A DNA stretch of 64,000 bases from Candidatus Poribacteria bacterium (GTDB lineage: Bacteria; Poribacteria; WGA-4E; WGA-3G). Location of the stretch: positions 97,738 through 161,737 of the forward strand of contig JAPPIG010000042.1 of NCBI GenBank assembly GCA_028820635.1, in the 5' to 3' direction. The notes beneath the pieces were generated by a model that had not been told where the DNA came from, searched no databases, and saw nothing but the letters and a program-made list of their open reading frames with translations. The position numbers and the translations under genes were made by a program. How positions within the stretch are numbered: the first letter of the stretch is position 1; every line of letters starts with the position of its first letter. Shown here piece by piece: positions 36,375-45,408 of the stretch.

Positions 36375-36421
36375 AGAATGTTAGTCTTATGTATCTGTTA
36401 GTGCTTTTGTATCCTGAGGTT

Positions 36422-36601
36422 TTATATCTTCAATTTGTTCGTTTTGTTTGAGTAGATTGTGGGTTGCGATTGTTTGAGGATATTGTGTGCGAGTCGGACA
36501 TTAGCGAATTCTTCGAGAAATGCGTCTGTGACTTCTGTTCGTGTCATGAATTGTGCGAAACATTTGACAGCAAATTGTTTGTGTTTTCCTTCAAATTTCA
36601 T
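36422..36601 (-). CDS. Small DUF2280-like protein (59 residues)
   Basis: An AAGGAGAACCCA ribosome-binding site leads into ATG 36601. The protein starts MKFEGKHKQFAVKCFAQFM and continues TRTEVTDAFLEEFANVRL, which resembles the N-terminus of DUF2280 phage or terminase-small-subunit-like helix-turn-helix proteins (KRHK..IVKALA..TPSQVAELVKEEFG). It ends after a Lys-rich tail, much shorter than the usual family members, so it may be a remnant or a free DNA-binding domain. A perfect palindrome lies 16 bp upstream of its start. Confidence 0.5.
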   Translation of the reverse strand: MKFEGKHKQFAVKCFAQFMTRTEVTDAFLEEFANVRLAHNILKQSQPTIYSNKTNKLKI

Positions 36602-36616
36602 TGGGTTCTCCTTCTT

Positions 36617-36657
36617 AAAAATATACCGTACGGTATATTTTTTTATACCACGGTATA
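36617..36657. promoter_or_regulatory. Tandem palindromic sites upstream of the small DUF2280-like gene
   Basis: A 26-bp perfect palindrome centred on TATACCGTACGGTATA (36617-36642), then a second site with the same half-sites but a 2-base instead of 4-base spacer (TATACCACGGTATA, 36644-36657). Two half-site-sharing palindromes immediately upstream of a start suggest an operator for a dimeric regulator. Confidence 0.55.
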
Positions 36658-36669
36658 CTTTTGAAATTC

Positions 36670-36709
36670 GCTCTAAACCCAGTCTATGTATGGGTTTAGA
36701 GCAGTTTTT
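36670..36709 (+). terminator. Rho-independent-terminator-like hairpin
   Basis: A perfect 12-bp stem GCTCTAAACCCA/TGGGTTTAGAGC with a 9-base loop is followed by AGTTTTTC on the plus strand. No plus-strand gene is apparent upstream, so it may be a relic or part of a mobile element. Confidence 0.55.
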
Positions 36710-37028
36710 CTCTTATGGAATTAATTTTGATTTTCTCATTGTTTTCAGGTATCAAGGTTTTCTTGTTACTGTCCATATTTATTTGGACAAGTTTTGCGAA
36801 ATCGTTTATGCATTTGGGTGATTTTTGGATAAGGGATCGGTTTTGTTTTTTCATACTGATATTTTAACAGATTATGGGTGGTGATGAGAAGTTTCTGCGG
36901 TGTTTGGAATAATAGATATCCAATATATTTCCAATAAGTTTGCAGAATATAGTTGTCAGTTGTCGGTTTTCAGTTTTCAGTTGGTAGGTGGGTCAGTATT
37001 TGTCTGAACCAGGATATGCCAAATCAAG

Positions 37029-37250
37029 AAATCAACGCCAAATGCGCCTTTGGCATTTGGCGGGGACGATGTGTTTATAACAGCACCGACGACTGTAGGG
37101 ACGATATGTTTCAAAACACATCAAGAATAAATATGCCGTTCCTACGGAACTCAATTAAGGTGGTGTTAACGTTTTCTATAAACATTCCGTCCCTATGGGA
37201 CTAAAGAAATTACCGAAATATTTGTTTAATCTTCATAAAGTTTGTGCTAC
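37029..37250. repeat. Mobile hairpin plus GGGACGATATG-family repeat
   Basis: A mobile-hairpin copy (37029-37064) precedes a sequence homologous to 63660-63864: GTAGGGACGATATGTTTC, AATATGCCGTTCCTACGGAA, ATAAACATTCCGTCCCTA, GGGACTAAAGAAATTACCG. This copy has an empty site where the 63.8-kb copy carries a hairpin. No gene was found in the rest of 36710-37286. Confidence 0.65.
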
Positions 37251-37286
37251 ATAGGTGGCAACTTGGTTTATTTACGGAGATAAAAG

Positions 37287-38396
37287 TCATTTTCGCGATG
37301 CCATGTCAAATCCAACTGCTGCAACAAGGACAACGCCTTTGATAATATCTTGCCCTGCAGTGCCCATGTTTGCCATTTCCATTCCGTTGCTGAGACTTGC
37401 CATGACAAAAGCACCTAAGATAGCACCGAGAATGCTTCCACGTCCACCCATTAAACTGGCACCACCGATAACACAAGCAGCAATTGCATCTAACTCACGT
37501 AATCTGCCTGCATCTGGCCCGGCACTTCCGAGGCGAGCTGTCATGACAATACCTGCGATTGCCATTAATGCCCCCATTATTGCAAATACCCGTAATGTGA
37601 TGCTCCGCACGTTAATTCCGGAGAGATAGGCTGCTTCGGCATTTCCACCAACAGCATAAACATATCTTCCAAAACGGGTGTGGTTTGCGATGAAGTGGAA
37701 CACAAATACTAATCCGAACAAAATGCATGCTGAAATCGGAATCCCTTTGTAAGCATTCATTACAACAACAAATGCTATAATACAACTCCACGTGCCAAAT
37801 ATTTTTAAAATCGTAGGTGCGTATGCTTTTTCAGTATGCGTAGACTGTGAAGTTGAGAATTGGCGGTAAAACACATATACACTTATGCCGAGTCCAATAA
37901 GCATAAGTCCCCATCCAATAGAACGTGGAAGGTAGGCGTTGCCAATAGCTTTTAACCAATTATCATGCAAAAGGATCGTTTTACCTTTTGTAAATGCTAA
38001 CATTAGTCCGCGAAATACTAAAAATCCACCAAGTGTAACAATAAATGCTGGTATGTGTTGATATGCTACGAGGTAGCCCTGCATCAATCCTATCAGAATT
38101 CCGAGACAGATAACGATGAGGAGTGTCAGGATTATCGGTAACTCCAATTGAATATGCAGAATAGCAGTGATTGCACCGAGCAAGCCAGCACCGTAACCCA
38201 CAGACAGGTCAATGTTAGCAGAGACGATGACTAACGTCATTCCGATAGCAAGAATGGCTGTTACTGCTGTTCGACGGGAGAGATTAGAGAGGTTTCGTGT
38301 ACTGAGGAATGTACCACCTGTTAGCCATGTGAAGATGAGCCAGATAAAGACGAGTGCAATCACCATCGCGTACATGCGAAGATTTAGATGCTTCAT
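37287..38396 (-). CDS. Sugar ABC transporter permease (XylH/RbsC type)
   Basis: A 369-residue integral membrane protein with about ten hydrophobic segments and family signatures: AIGMTLVIVSANIDLSVG, QHIPAFIVTLGGFLVFRGL, TRFGRYVYAVGGNAEAAYLSGINV, LDAIAACVIGGASLMGGRGS. The length and the long loop before the NAYKG region fit xylose permease XylH better than RbsC. No ATPase or binding protein is encoded in the window, so partners must be elsewhere. Last gene of the minus-strand operon, 23 bp after tatD-like. Confidence 0.88.
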   Translation of the reverse strand: MKHLNLRMYAMVIALVFIWLIFTWLTGGTFLSTRNLSNLSRRTAVTAILAIGMTLVIVSANIDLSVGYGAGLLGAITAILHIQLELPIILTLLIVICLGILIGLMQGYLVAYQHIPAFIVTLGGFLVFRGLMLAFTKGKTILLHDNWLKAIGNAYLPRSIGWGLMLIGLGISVYVFYRQFSTSQSTHTEKAYAPTILKIFGTWSCIIAFVVVMNAYKGIPISACILFGLVFVFHFIANHTRFGRYVYAVGGNAEAAYLSGINVRSITLRVFAIMGALMAIAGIVMTARLGSAGPDAGRLRELDAIAACVIGGASLMGGRGSILGAILGAFVMASLSNGMEMANMGTAGQDIIKGVVLVAAVGFDMASRK

Positions 38397-38419
38397 ATAT
38401 GATAGCCTTGTGATTCTGC

Positions 38420-39184
38420 TTAATCAGCTATGAACAGTCTATTGAAATTTTGTGTCGTTATTTCACCGATTGTCTCTATGGCAATCTCACGGAGTACAGC
38501 TATTTTTTCTGCCACAGCCCGTACATAAGCGGGTTCATTCCGTTTACCCCGCCTGAATTGTGGTGCTAACCACGGACAATCGGTTTCTATCAATAGCCGT
38601 TCTAATGGAATTTCCTTCGCCACGGCTTGCACATCTTTTGCATTTGGGTATGTAACTATACCACCGATACCGATATGGAATCCGATTTCAAGACTTCTGT
38701 GCATTAATTCAACATCGCCCGTAAAGCAGTGTAGGACACCATGGATTTTTCGAGAACGCGCTTCCAAAATAGGAAGGATGTCCACATAAGCGTCGCGATT
38801 ATGAACGATAATCGGCATCTCCATCTCTTCGGCGAGGTCTAATTGCTTTGCAAAAGCCTCTTTTTGCACGGCAGGCGGCGAGAGGTTTCGGTAGTAATCC
38901 AAACCTATTTCACCGAGAGCAATTACCTTCGGATGATGTAAAAGTTCACGAAAAGTTTTTAGTACATCGGGGGTCAATTTTTGGGCATCGTGCGGGTGCA
39001 TGCCAACTGTTGCGTAGAGGTTTTTATGTTTATCTGCAAGTTCAATCGCACCAAGACTGGTTTCTACGTCAAATCCAATAATAAGGATTGTGGAAACCGC
39101 AGCTTCGTTTGCACGTTTTAGGACAGCATCTCGATCACGATCAAATTGTGAGATCTGAATATGTGCGTGTGAATCGATAAACAT
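38420..39184 (-). CDS. TatD family metal-dependent hydrolase
   Basis: A 254-residue TIM-barrel hydrolase or nuclease. Metal ligands fit TatD/YcfH: HAH at residues 6-8 (FIDSHAHIQ), Glu in ALGEIGLDYYR, His in MPIIVHNRDA, HCFTGD, and Asp in LIETDCPWLAPQ. TatD proteins have DNase and D-aminoacyl-tRNA-related activities. Placed between an SDR and a sugar permease with gaps of 21 and 23 bp, so probably co-transcribed. Confidence 0.93.
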   Translation of the reverse strand: MFIDSHAHIQISQFDRDRDAVLKRANEAAVSTILIIGFDVETSLGAIELADKHKNLYATVGMHPHDAQKLTPDVLKTFRELLHHPKVIALGEIGLDYYRNLSPPAVQKEAFAKQLDLAEEMEMPIIVHNRDAYVDILPILEARSRKIHGVLHCFTGDVELMHRSLEIGFHIGIGGIVTYPNAKDVQAVAKEIPLERLLIETDCPWLAPQFRRGKRNEPAYVRAVAEKIAVLREIAIETIGEITTQNFNRLFIAD

Positions 39185-39205
39185 GTTTTGTATATGCTAA
39201 ACAAG

Positions 39206-39916
39206 TTACATTAACGGGGTTCGAATGACAGTTTCAAGAGTATGCGCGCGAGGTGATTGCGATACAAGGAAAAGGATCAAGTCCGCTACATCTTCTGGAA
39301 GTGTGAGATGCTCAATTACATCGTCGGGGTGATTATCGCGGCGCATCTTCGTATCGACTGGACCGGGGCAAACGACAGAAGATTTTACCCCATGCGGTCT
39401 GCCTTCATTGTTCGTTGTTTCTGTGAAACCGACAACAGCAAATTTAGAAGCACAATACGCTCCTCCGTTCACATGACCATATTTGCCCGATACTGAGGAA
39501 ACATTAACAATATGACCATACTTCTGTTCACACATGTGGCTGAAAACGGCTTGTGTACACAGAAATACACCTTTCAGGTTCACTGCCATCGTCAAATCCC
39601 AATCCTCTTCCCGTATCTTGGAAATAGGGTTGTGGATAGCCACGCCTGCGTTATTGACGAGAATATCCACCTTACCAAAGGTGTCAAGCGTTTGTGCCAC
39701 CATTGCATCCACTTCGGTTTTAAGTTGTACATCGGTTTTGATAGGGAGTGCACGTCTACCGAGTTGTTTCACCTCATCGGCAACTGCAGCTATCTCATCT
39801 TCAGTTCGTGCGGCGAGAACGATGTCTGCACCTTCTTTGGCAAACGCCAAGGCAGTTGCACGACCAATACCACGTCCACCACCTGTAACAATTGCAATAC
39901 GGTTTTCAAGTTTCAC
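39206..39916 (-). CDS. Short-chain dehydrogenase/reductase (FabG-like)
   Basis: I choose GTG 39916 (236 residues; VKLENRIAIVTGGGRGIG, GAGG upstream) over a TTG 11 codons earlier. Cofactor site TGGGRGIG, NNAG motif, catalytic Ser (VSSVSG) and YCASK. The residue pattern ARTE after the second strand suggests NADP(H). With the neighbouring enolase-superfamily enzyme and epimerase it probably oxidises a sugar or sugar acid. Confidence 0.88.
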   Translation of the reverse strand: MKLENRIAIVTGGGRGIGRATALAFAKEGADIVLAARTEDEIAAVADEVKQLGRRALPIKTDVQLKTEVDAMVAQTLDTFGKVDILVNNAGVAIHNPISKIREEDWDLTMAVNLKGVFLCTQAVFSHMCEQKYGHIVNVSSVSGKYGHVNGGAYCASKFAVVGFTETTNNEGRPHGVKSSVVCPGPVDTKMRRDNHPDDVIEHLTLPEDVADLILFLVSQSPRAHTLETVIRTPLM

Positions 39917-39976
39917 GTGTTGTTCCTCAAAAGTTAATCGGGCTTCCAAAGCCCTCCAACAAGAAGGGTATAGGGT

Positions 39977-41062
39977 TTACGATATTTGAAACTGTGTTAA
40001 TTTCTGTTTATCAAAAAGGATACCGTGTCCTGGGCGATCAGGCGGAGAAAAATGTCCATCTTTGAGTGTCAAGGTATCGCTAAGTACCGGGTCAAGTGAT
40101 GGGATATACTCCACAAAGAGTGAATGCGGCACCGCAGCAGAGAGATGCACGTGCAAATCCATCAGAAAGTGTGGTGATACCGAAAGACCAAAACATTCGG
40201 CTGTATGTGCTACCTTCATCCATTCGGAAATACCACCGACACGCACAGCATCAGGTTGTAGAATATCCGCTGCACCTTGCGCGATGTATTCTTGAAAGAC
40301 AAATTTATTGTAGATTGTTTCCCCAATAGCGATCGGAATTGTCGTTTTTTCACGCAGTTCCACGTGGCTATCAACATCATCAGCTTCAATCGGTTCTTCA
40401 AACCAGAAAAGGTCTGCTTCTTCCACACGACAAGCGAGTTGAATGGCTTCGCGTGTATTCCACTTCATGTTAGCATCAATCATCAGGTAAGGGTCTTGAC
40501 CGATTGCTTTTCTAACAGCGAATATGCGTGCAATGTCTTCATGCAGGCTATCGCGTCCCACCTTGATCTTGATACCTTTGAAACCTTGCTCCACAAATTC
40601 TACGGATTGTCTGACGAGTTCGTCTTCCGATAGGTGTAGCCAACCACCATCTGTGTTGTAAACAGGAACAGAAGCCCTTGCACCACCAAGTAGTTGAAAT
40701 AATGGCAATTCTGCGCGCTTTGCCATAAGGTCCCACAGAGCGATGTCTACGGCAGCCATTCCCAACCCGACGATTCCACCTCTACCGACCCAGTGTGTCT
40801 CCATCCACATGCGATTCCAAATTCGGTCAATATTGGAAGCGTCCTCTTCAAGCAGAATAGGCGTGAGGTAGGCATCTATAATCTGTTTAATTGCTTCTCC
40901 ACCTTTGCCGATAGTATAGGAGAAGCCAGTGCCTACAACTCCATCTGCATCTTCAATCTCAATGTACGGAAATTCCATAGAGACAAAAGCTTGAATAGCA
41001 TCAGTGCGTTCAACTTGTGGTGGAATGTCGTAAAGCGAGGTGCGAACAGCTTTAATTTTCAT
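39977..41062 (-). CDS. Mandelate racemase/muconate lactonizing enzyme family protein
   Basis: A 361-residue enolase-superfamily enzyme. N-terminal capping domain, then barrel residues: KIKVGRD (general base Lys pair), metal ligands in DANMKW, EEPI and GETIYNKF (Asp, Glu, Glu), and a His-containing late motif (VSPHFLMDLHVHL). Likely a sugar-acid dehydratase. It lies 6 bp after a Uma2 gene and 60 bp before the SDR. Confidence 0.9.
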   Translation of the reverse strand: MKIKAVRTSLYDIPPQVERTDAIQAFVSMEFPYIEIEDADGVVGTGFSYTIGKGGEAIKQIIDAYLTPILLEEDASNIDRIWNRMWMETHWVGRGGIVGLGMAAVDIALWDLMAKRAELPLFQLLGGARASVPVYNTDGGWLHLSEDELVRQSVEFVEQGFKGIKIKVGRDSLHEDIARIFAVRKAIGQDPYLMIDANMKWNTREAIQLACRVEEADLFWFEEPIEADDVDSHVELREKTTIPIAIGETIYNKFVFQEYIAQGAADILQPDAVRVGGISEWMKVAHTAECFGLSVSPHFLMDLHVHLSAAVPHSLFVEYIPSLDPVLSDTLTLKDGHFSPPDRPGHGILFDKQKLTQFQIS

Positions 41063-41068
41063 ATTCTA

Positions 41069-41734
41069 TTATGCCTTTTTCAACCGCTCTATTTCAGCGC
41101 GAAGACACCTGACTTCTGCTTCAGCCTTCTCAGCAGGTGTCTGTAGCCATTCACTTGAAGTCATATCATGAAGTCCAATGTCATCTTCTTGAAGTCTAAA
41201 CTCTATTCCCAGTGTAGCTGAAGGTATTCCTCCACTGGAAAGTGTTGAAATTGCATCGTATTTTCCATCGTCATTTAGCCGAAAACCTATCAATGAGTCA
41301 GGTAAATACGAGCGTTCAGGATCGTAAAGAAAGTATTCCCGAACACCCATGTGAGCGTATCGGGTCTTCTTCTTCCTCAAATCATTTTTATATGTGCTCT
41401 TGCTGGTAACTTCCATTACAAAATCCGGTGCTTTCCCTTCCTCCCAAATTTTATAGGTGCGGCGCATCTTTTTTTCTATGCCGAACACAACCATCACATC
41501 AGGCGAAATGGAACGCCGCGTTTTGCCGGGAACGTCATAGATCAACAGGTTTCCAGAAACATATACGTCGTCCCTATCTTCATAGTATGCCTCAAGTTTT
41601 TGATACGTGTTGACAATAACGATCCGATGTAAGTCTGTTTCCGCAAGCGGTTTTCCATCAGATTCAGGGTAATAGATACCGTCATCATCTGTTGGGGCAT
41701 ACTGGATAGGTTTTTTGGATTTATCGGATGCCAT
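41069..41734 (-). CDS. Uma2 family (PD-(D/E)XK) endonuclease-like protein, second copy
   Basis: A 221-residue paralog of the protein at 29958-30629. Shared motifs: YPESDGKPLAETDLHR, NLLIYDVPG, SPDVMVVFG, APDFVMEVTSKSTYKND, KKTRYAHMGVREYFLYDPE. The PD...E-x-T...K layout is intact. Short C-terminal coiled coil (EKAEAEVRCLRAEIERLKKA). It is inserted inside a sugar-metabolism operon between epimerase and enolase-family genes, with only 6 bp to the latter, so it is probably transcribed with them. Confidence 0.85.
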   Translation of the reverse strand: MASDKSKKPIQYAPTDDDGIYYPESDGKPLAETDLHRIVIVNTYQKLEAYYEDRDDVYVSGNLLIYDVPGKTRRSISPDVMVVFGIEKKMRRTYKIWEEGKAPDFVMEVTSKSTYKNDLRKKKTRYAHMGVREYFLYDPERSYLPDSLIGFRLNDDGKYDAISTLSSGGIPSATLGIEFRLQEDDIGLHDMTSSEWLQTPAEKAEAEVRCLRAEIERLKKA

Positions 41735-41775
41735 AGTTAACTCCTTTTAGGATTACGGCACACAGAACATGTTTA

Positions 41776-42645
41776 CTACTTTAATTTTTTGATCATTGCC
41801 TGCAATTTTTCGATGCAAATGCGTGAGGCTTCCTCACCCGCTTCAGAGAACGCTTTTCCACCCGGTTTATTGAGTAAATCATCGTCAATTTTGAGTGAAG
41901 GTCTCCAATGTGTTTCAAGGCAGAGATGTCCTTCATATCCATCGTCAACAAACGCCTGCAGCTGCCCCTGCCAATCAATAATTCCATCACCAACAGGAAC
42001 TGACTCCATTTCGCCACTATCAGGATTTGGTGCTGCATCCTTGAGATGTGCATGAATCGTTGTCGGTTTCATCTGATTGTATGCATCGGGATACGGTGTC
42101 ACACCATCCTTTGCGTGTGCTTCATTCGCGGGGTCCCAAATGCCGCGTATGTTTGGAGAGTCTATTTCTTCAATAAATTGCGCAGTGAGTTTGGCAGTAC
42201 TAAGGGAAGTTGTGGATTCATTCTCCATGCCAAGTACGATGCCTTCACCATCAATTATTCGACGCGGTTCATCGTAAGAAGCGATTATTTCGTCCCAACG
42301 CTCTTCTGTTTTACCGGTATCCCAAAAAACGAAAGTGCGAATCAGATTTGTGTCAAACGCTTTTGCAGTACGGATACACCCTTTCAAAATTTCAAGATGT
42401 TCTTTACGTTCTTCTGCATTGTCCATATCGCATTTGAAAAACGGGGATGCGACACCTATTATCTCAATGTCTGTACCGTCAAGCAGACGTTTCATTTCGT
42501 CAATGTCGGTATCGGTGAGTTGATGTGGAAGTTTGTCCCATACCGAGCGGATTTCAATAGAATCAAGGTTAAATTCTTGGACAAAATTGACTACGGTGGC
42601 GAAGTCTTGTGAGACTTCATCTCCGATAACGCCGATTTTAAACAT
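41776..42645 (-). CDS. Sugar phosphate isomerase/epimerase (xylose-isomerase-like TIM barrel)
   Basis: Start at ATG 42645 (289 residues; MFKIGVIGDEVSQD) because AAAGGAGAT lies upstream; an in-frame Met 13 codons earlier has no ribosome-binding site. Family features: DSIEIRSVWDK, VLGMENESTTSLS (metal Glu), GIWDPANEAHAKDG (Asp), TIHAHLKDAAPN (His), and LETHWRPS (Glu). First gene of the minus-strand sugar operon ending with the permease. Confidence 0.88.
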   Translation of the reverse strand: MFKIGVIGDEVSQDFATVVNFVQEFNLDSIEIRSVWDKLPHQLTDTDIDEMKRLLDGTDIEIIGVASPFFKCDMDNAEERKEHLEILKGCIRTAKAFDTNLIRTFVFWDTGKTEERWDEIIASYDEPRRIIDGEGIVLGMENESTTSLSTAKLTAQFIEEIDSPNIRGIWDPANEAHAKDGVTPYPDAYNQMKPTTIHAHLKDAAPNPDSGEMESVPVGDGIIDWQGQLQAFVDDGYEGHLCLETHWRPSLKIDDDLLNKPGGKAFSEAGEEASRICIEKLQAMIKKLK

Positions 42646-43394
42646 ATTTATATCTCCTTTTGAACTTTTATGATATATTAGCATGGGAGGAGATAATTGG
42701 CAAGCGGGATTTTTAGGAGGGGTGTGTAAAGTTTTGGCATGTGTTGTCTGAATTGCAGATTTAGCGGATGACGCTGATTACACAGATTTTTGGTGTTGTT
42801 ATATAAACATATCGTCCCTAATGAAGTTTAAGTAAATATTTCAGTAGGGCGAGGTTAGGAAACCTCGCCAGCAGCAATTGTACATCTCTGCTGGCAAGGC
42901 GAGGATACCTAAATGGCATTCACATCGTTGATTACTTCCTAACCTCGCCGAATTACCCAATTTATTTTTTAATCTTCATTAGGCATTTCCCGTATGGTAT
43001 TCGGTGGGTCGCGATCTGGAGCTCGCTCCTACAAAGAAATCGGGGTTACAAACCCCTCCTACAAGAGCACTACGCGACAATTGAATGCTTCTGCCTTATT
43101 CTGATTTTTTACTTGTTTTTGAAATGTAGGCATGTTATTATATTCTTAATGTCTACCATCAAGATGATAAGAGAGTTGAAGGAAACGATATACGAGAAGA
43201 TGGATTAGGGCATAAGAGTGTTTATTGATTGTAGCCGCAAAAGAATCAATTTGGAATAGATATTTTACATATTAACATCGTCAAAAACTAACACCTATCC
43301 CGCAGGTGCATATTGTTTTCACGCTTGTAGCGGGGCAAATTAAGGAGAAGCATTCGCTGGCATAGTTGCTTGCGTTAAAAATGCTGTAAAAGAC
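42646..43394. repeat. Repeat-bearing spacer before the DUF1501 gene
   Basis: It contains a fragment of the ATAAACATATCGTCCCTA repeat at 42801-42820, gcgaggttagg/cctcgccagc palindromes at 42848-42950, REP-like hairpins at 43008-43033 (GCGATCTGGAGCTCGC) and 43042-43063 (GGGGTTACAAACCCC, same TCCTACA flank). No gene-like frame. Confidence 0.6.
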
Positions 43395-44702
43395 ATGAGA
43401 TCAGGATTGTGGATACCCGAATATGATACACCAGAATTATGGCATAATGAAATTTCCCGACGTAGTTTTTTTAAATATGGCGTAAGTAGTTTTCTTGGAC
43501 TCGTTGCGATGCAACACTTTGGTGCCACAGGCAACGCACAACTGGAAAAGGTCATACCACGAGCTAAACACTGCATTGTAATGTTTATGAGTGGTGGACC
43601 GAGTCAATTAGATACCTTTGACCCAAAAGACCCCTCAGTAGAAAATAGTGGACCATTCAAGCCAATTCAAACAAGTGTGAAAGGTATTGAGTTTTCAGAA
43701 CATTTACCGCTTGTCGCTGAACAGGCACACTACCTTTCTGTCATTCGCTCAATGGTCTCTCGCGAAGGCAACCACGAACGAGCACGCTATTTACTGCATA
43801 CCGGATATGCACCAGGTGGGGCAGTTCGCCATCCAACCTTAGGTTCTTTAACATCATATTACCTTGATGACGATGAATCGCATTTACCCAGTTGCGTTAA
43901 CATCAACTCGCCGACATATTCAGGCGGATTTCTCGGTGCTTCACACGATCCTTTTGTCGTAAATAACCCATTGGAAAAGGTGGAAGACATTGAATATCCA
44001 GCACAAATGGATACACACCGTTTTCGAGAACGTCTCAAAATGCTTAAAAACCTTGAGAAAGAATTTATCTCCAAACGTACTGGACGAGGAACGGAAGCGC
44101 ATGAAGCTATCTACAAAAAAGCTGATGAACTTATTAACTCGCCTAATATCAAAGCCTTTGAACTTAAAGAAGAACCGAAGGAAATACGTGAAGCCTACGG
44201 TATGAACCGATTCGGACAAGGTTGTTTGATGGCAAGACGGTTAATTGAGGCAGGTGTGCAATTTGTAGAAATTACGCTTGATGGCTGGGACACACACGAA
44301 AATAACTTTGAAAGAACCAAAGAACTTCTTAATGTTGTTGACCCTGCGTATGCGATGCTCATCAAAGACCTCAGTGAACGCGACCTGCTTGACGAAACTG
44401 TTGTCTTATGGCTTGGTGAGTTCGGACGTACTCCGAGAATAAACGCAACCGATGGACGCGACCATCATCCGAACGGTTGGTCTGCTGTGATTGCAGGTGG
44501 AGGCACACGAGGGGGACAAGTCATTGGAAGCACTAACGAAGATGGGACAGAAGTGATTACTGATCCTATAGGTGTGTCAGACTTGTTTGCGTCGCTCTGC
44601 TTCACATTAGGGATCAATTATGATGAGGAGAATTACTCTCGTTCTGGTCGTCCAATACGGGTTGTCAATGAGGGTACAGTAATTAAGGACTTGTTTGTTT
44701 AG
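43395..44702 (+). CDS. DUF1501 domain protein with Tat-like signal
   Basis: A 435-residue DUF1501 protein, a sulfatase/alkaline-phosphatase-fold family common in Planctomycetes-like bacteria. A twin-arginine-like SRRSFFKYGVSS opens the N-terminus, followed by CIVMFMSGGPSQLDTFDPK, RSMVSREGNHERARYLLHTG, GWDTHENNF, ELGEFGRTP-like LWLGEFGRTPRIN and GRDHHPNGWSAVIAGGG. These retain several of the metal-site residues of the fold. DUF1501 genes normally follow a DUF1549/DUF1553 cytochrome gene; none precedes it here. The start is uncertain because no ribosome-binding site is close to ATG 43395. Confidence 0.88.
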   Translation: MRSGLWIPEYDTPELWHNEISRRSFFKYGVSSFLGLVAMQHFGATGNAQLEKVIPRAKHCIVMFMSGGPSQLDTFDPKDPSVENSGPFKPIQTSVKGIEFSEHLPLVAEQAHYLSVIRSMVSREGNHERARYLLHTGYAPGGAVRHPTLGSLTSYYLDDDESHLPSCVNINSPTYSGGFLGASHDPFVVNNPLEKVEDIEYPAQMDTHRFRERLKMLKNLEKEFISKRTGRGTEAHEAIYKKADELINSPNIKAFELKEEPKEIREAYGMNRFGQGCLMARRLIEAGVQFVEITLDGWDTHENNFERTKELLNVVDPAYAMLIKDLSERDLLDETVVLWLGEFGRTPRINATDGRDHHPNGWSAVIAGGGTRGGQVIGSTNEDGTEVITDPIGVSDLFASLCFTLGINYDEENYSRSGRPIRVVNEGTVIKDLFV

Positions 44703-44782
44703 AAATCGTATTAGCCAGCTGTCTGCCAGCAAATTTGCCGTTTGGAACAAATCAGATTGTAGATTGTCACATAGGTGTTTTA

Positions 44783-45343
44783 ATGCGAATTATCGCAGGC
44801 AAATTTAAGAGCAGGCGCTTGACCACATCAAAAAACATGACTGTCCGGCCCACAACTGATAGGGTTAAAGAGTCTGCTTTTAGCATTTTAAATAAAAAAG
44901 TGATTAATGCCAGATTTCTTGACTTGTGTGCAGGCACGGGCAATATCGGTATTGAGGCACTCAGTCGTGGAGCGAAACAGGTAACCTTTTTGGAACAGAA
45001 CCTGAAGTGTTTTAGATTGATTGAACAGAATCTCCAAGCATGTGGTTACGATACCAACGATCCACAGGTTCAGTTGATTCGATCAGATGTTTCAAAAGGG
45101 ATTACAATGCTGCACACACGGTCAGAGGCGTTTGAACTTATTTATTTTGATCCGCCTTACGATGCAGAACTTTACGATAAATGCCTTTCACACATTTCAG
45201 ACACATGCATACTTGAATCTACAGGAATACTTCTGGTAGAACATTGGAAAAATAACATCCTACCATCTAACTTTGGACAATTAACATGTGATAGACAAAA
45301 GCATTACGGAGACACATGTTTAAGTTTCTACCGTTATCTGTAG
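44783..45343 (+). CDS. rsmD: 16S rRNA (guanine966-N2)-methyltransferase RsmD
   Basis: Start at ATG 44783 (186 residues), where RsmD proteins normally begin (MRIIAGKFKSRRL); AGGTG lies upstream. SAM-binding FLDLCAGTGNIGIEALSRGA, catalytic DPPY (YFDPPYD), and RPTTDRVKESAFSIL are diagnostic. It methylates G966 of 16S rRNA during 30S assembly. Often followed by coaD, which is absent here. Confidence 0.93.
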   Translation: MRIIAGKFKSRRLTTSKNMTVRPTTDRVKESAFSILNKKVINARFLDLCAGTGNIGIEALSRGAKQVTFLEQNLKCFRLIEQNLQACGYDTNDPQVQLIRSDVSKGITMLHTRSEAFELIYFDPPYDAELYDKCLSHISDTCILESTGILLVEHWKNNILPSNFGQLTCDRQKHYGDTCLSFYRYL

Positions 45344-45408
45344 GTCCGATATATTCTGCATGGTGATATATTAAAGTCGTGTTTACTTGCTTGGAAAAGG
45401 AAACGTGC

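Noticed and set aside
36459..36821. Plus-strand frames of 60-120 codons at 36.46-36.82 kb
   Set aside because: They are antisense to the 59-codon DUF2280-like gene with its strong ribosome-binding site and run through palindromes; the protein is Cys/Phe-rich nonsense.
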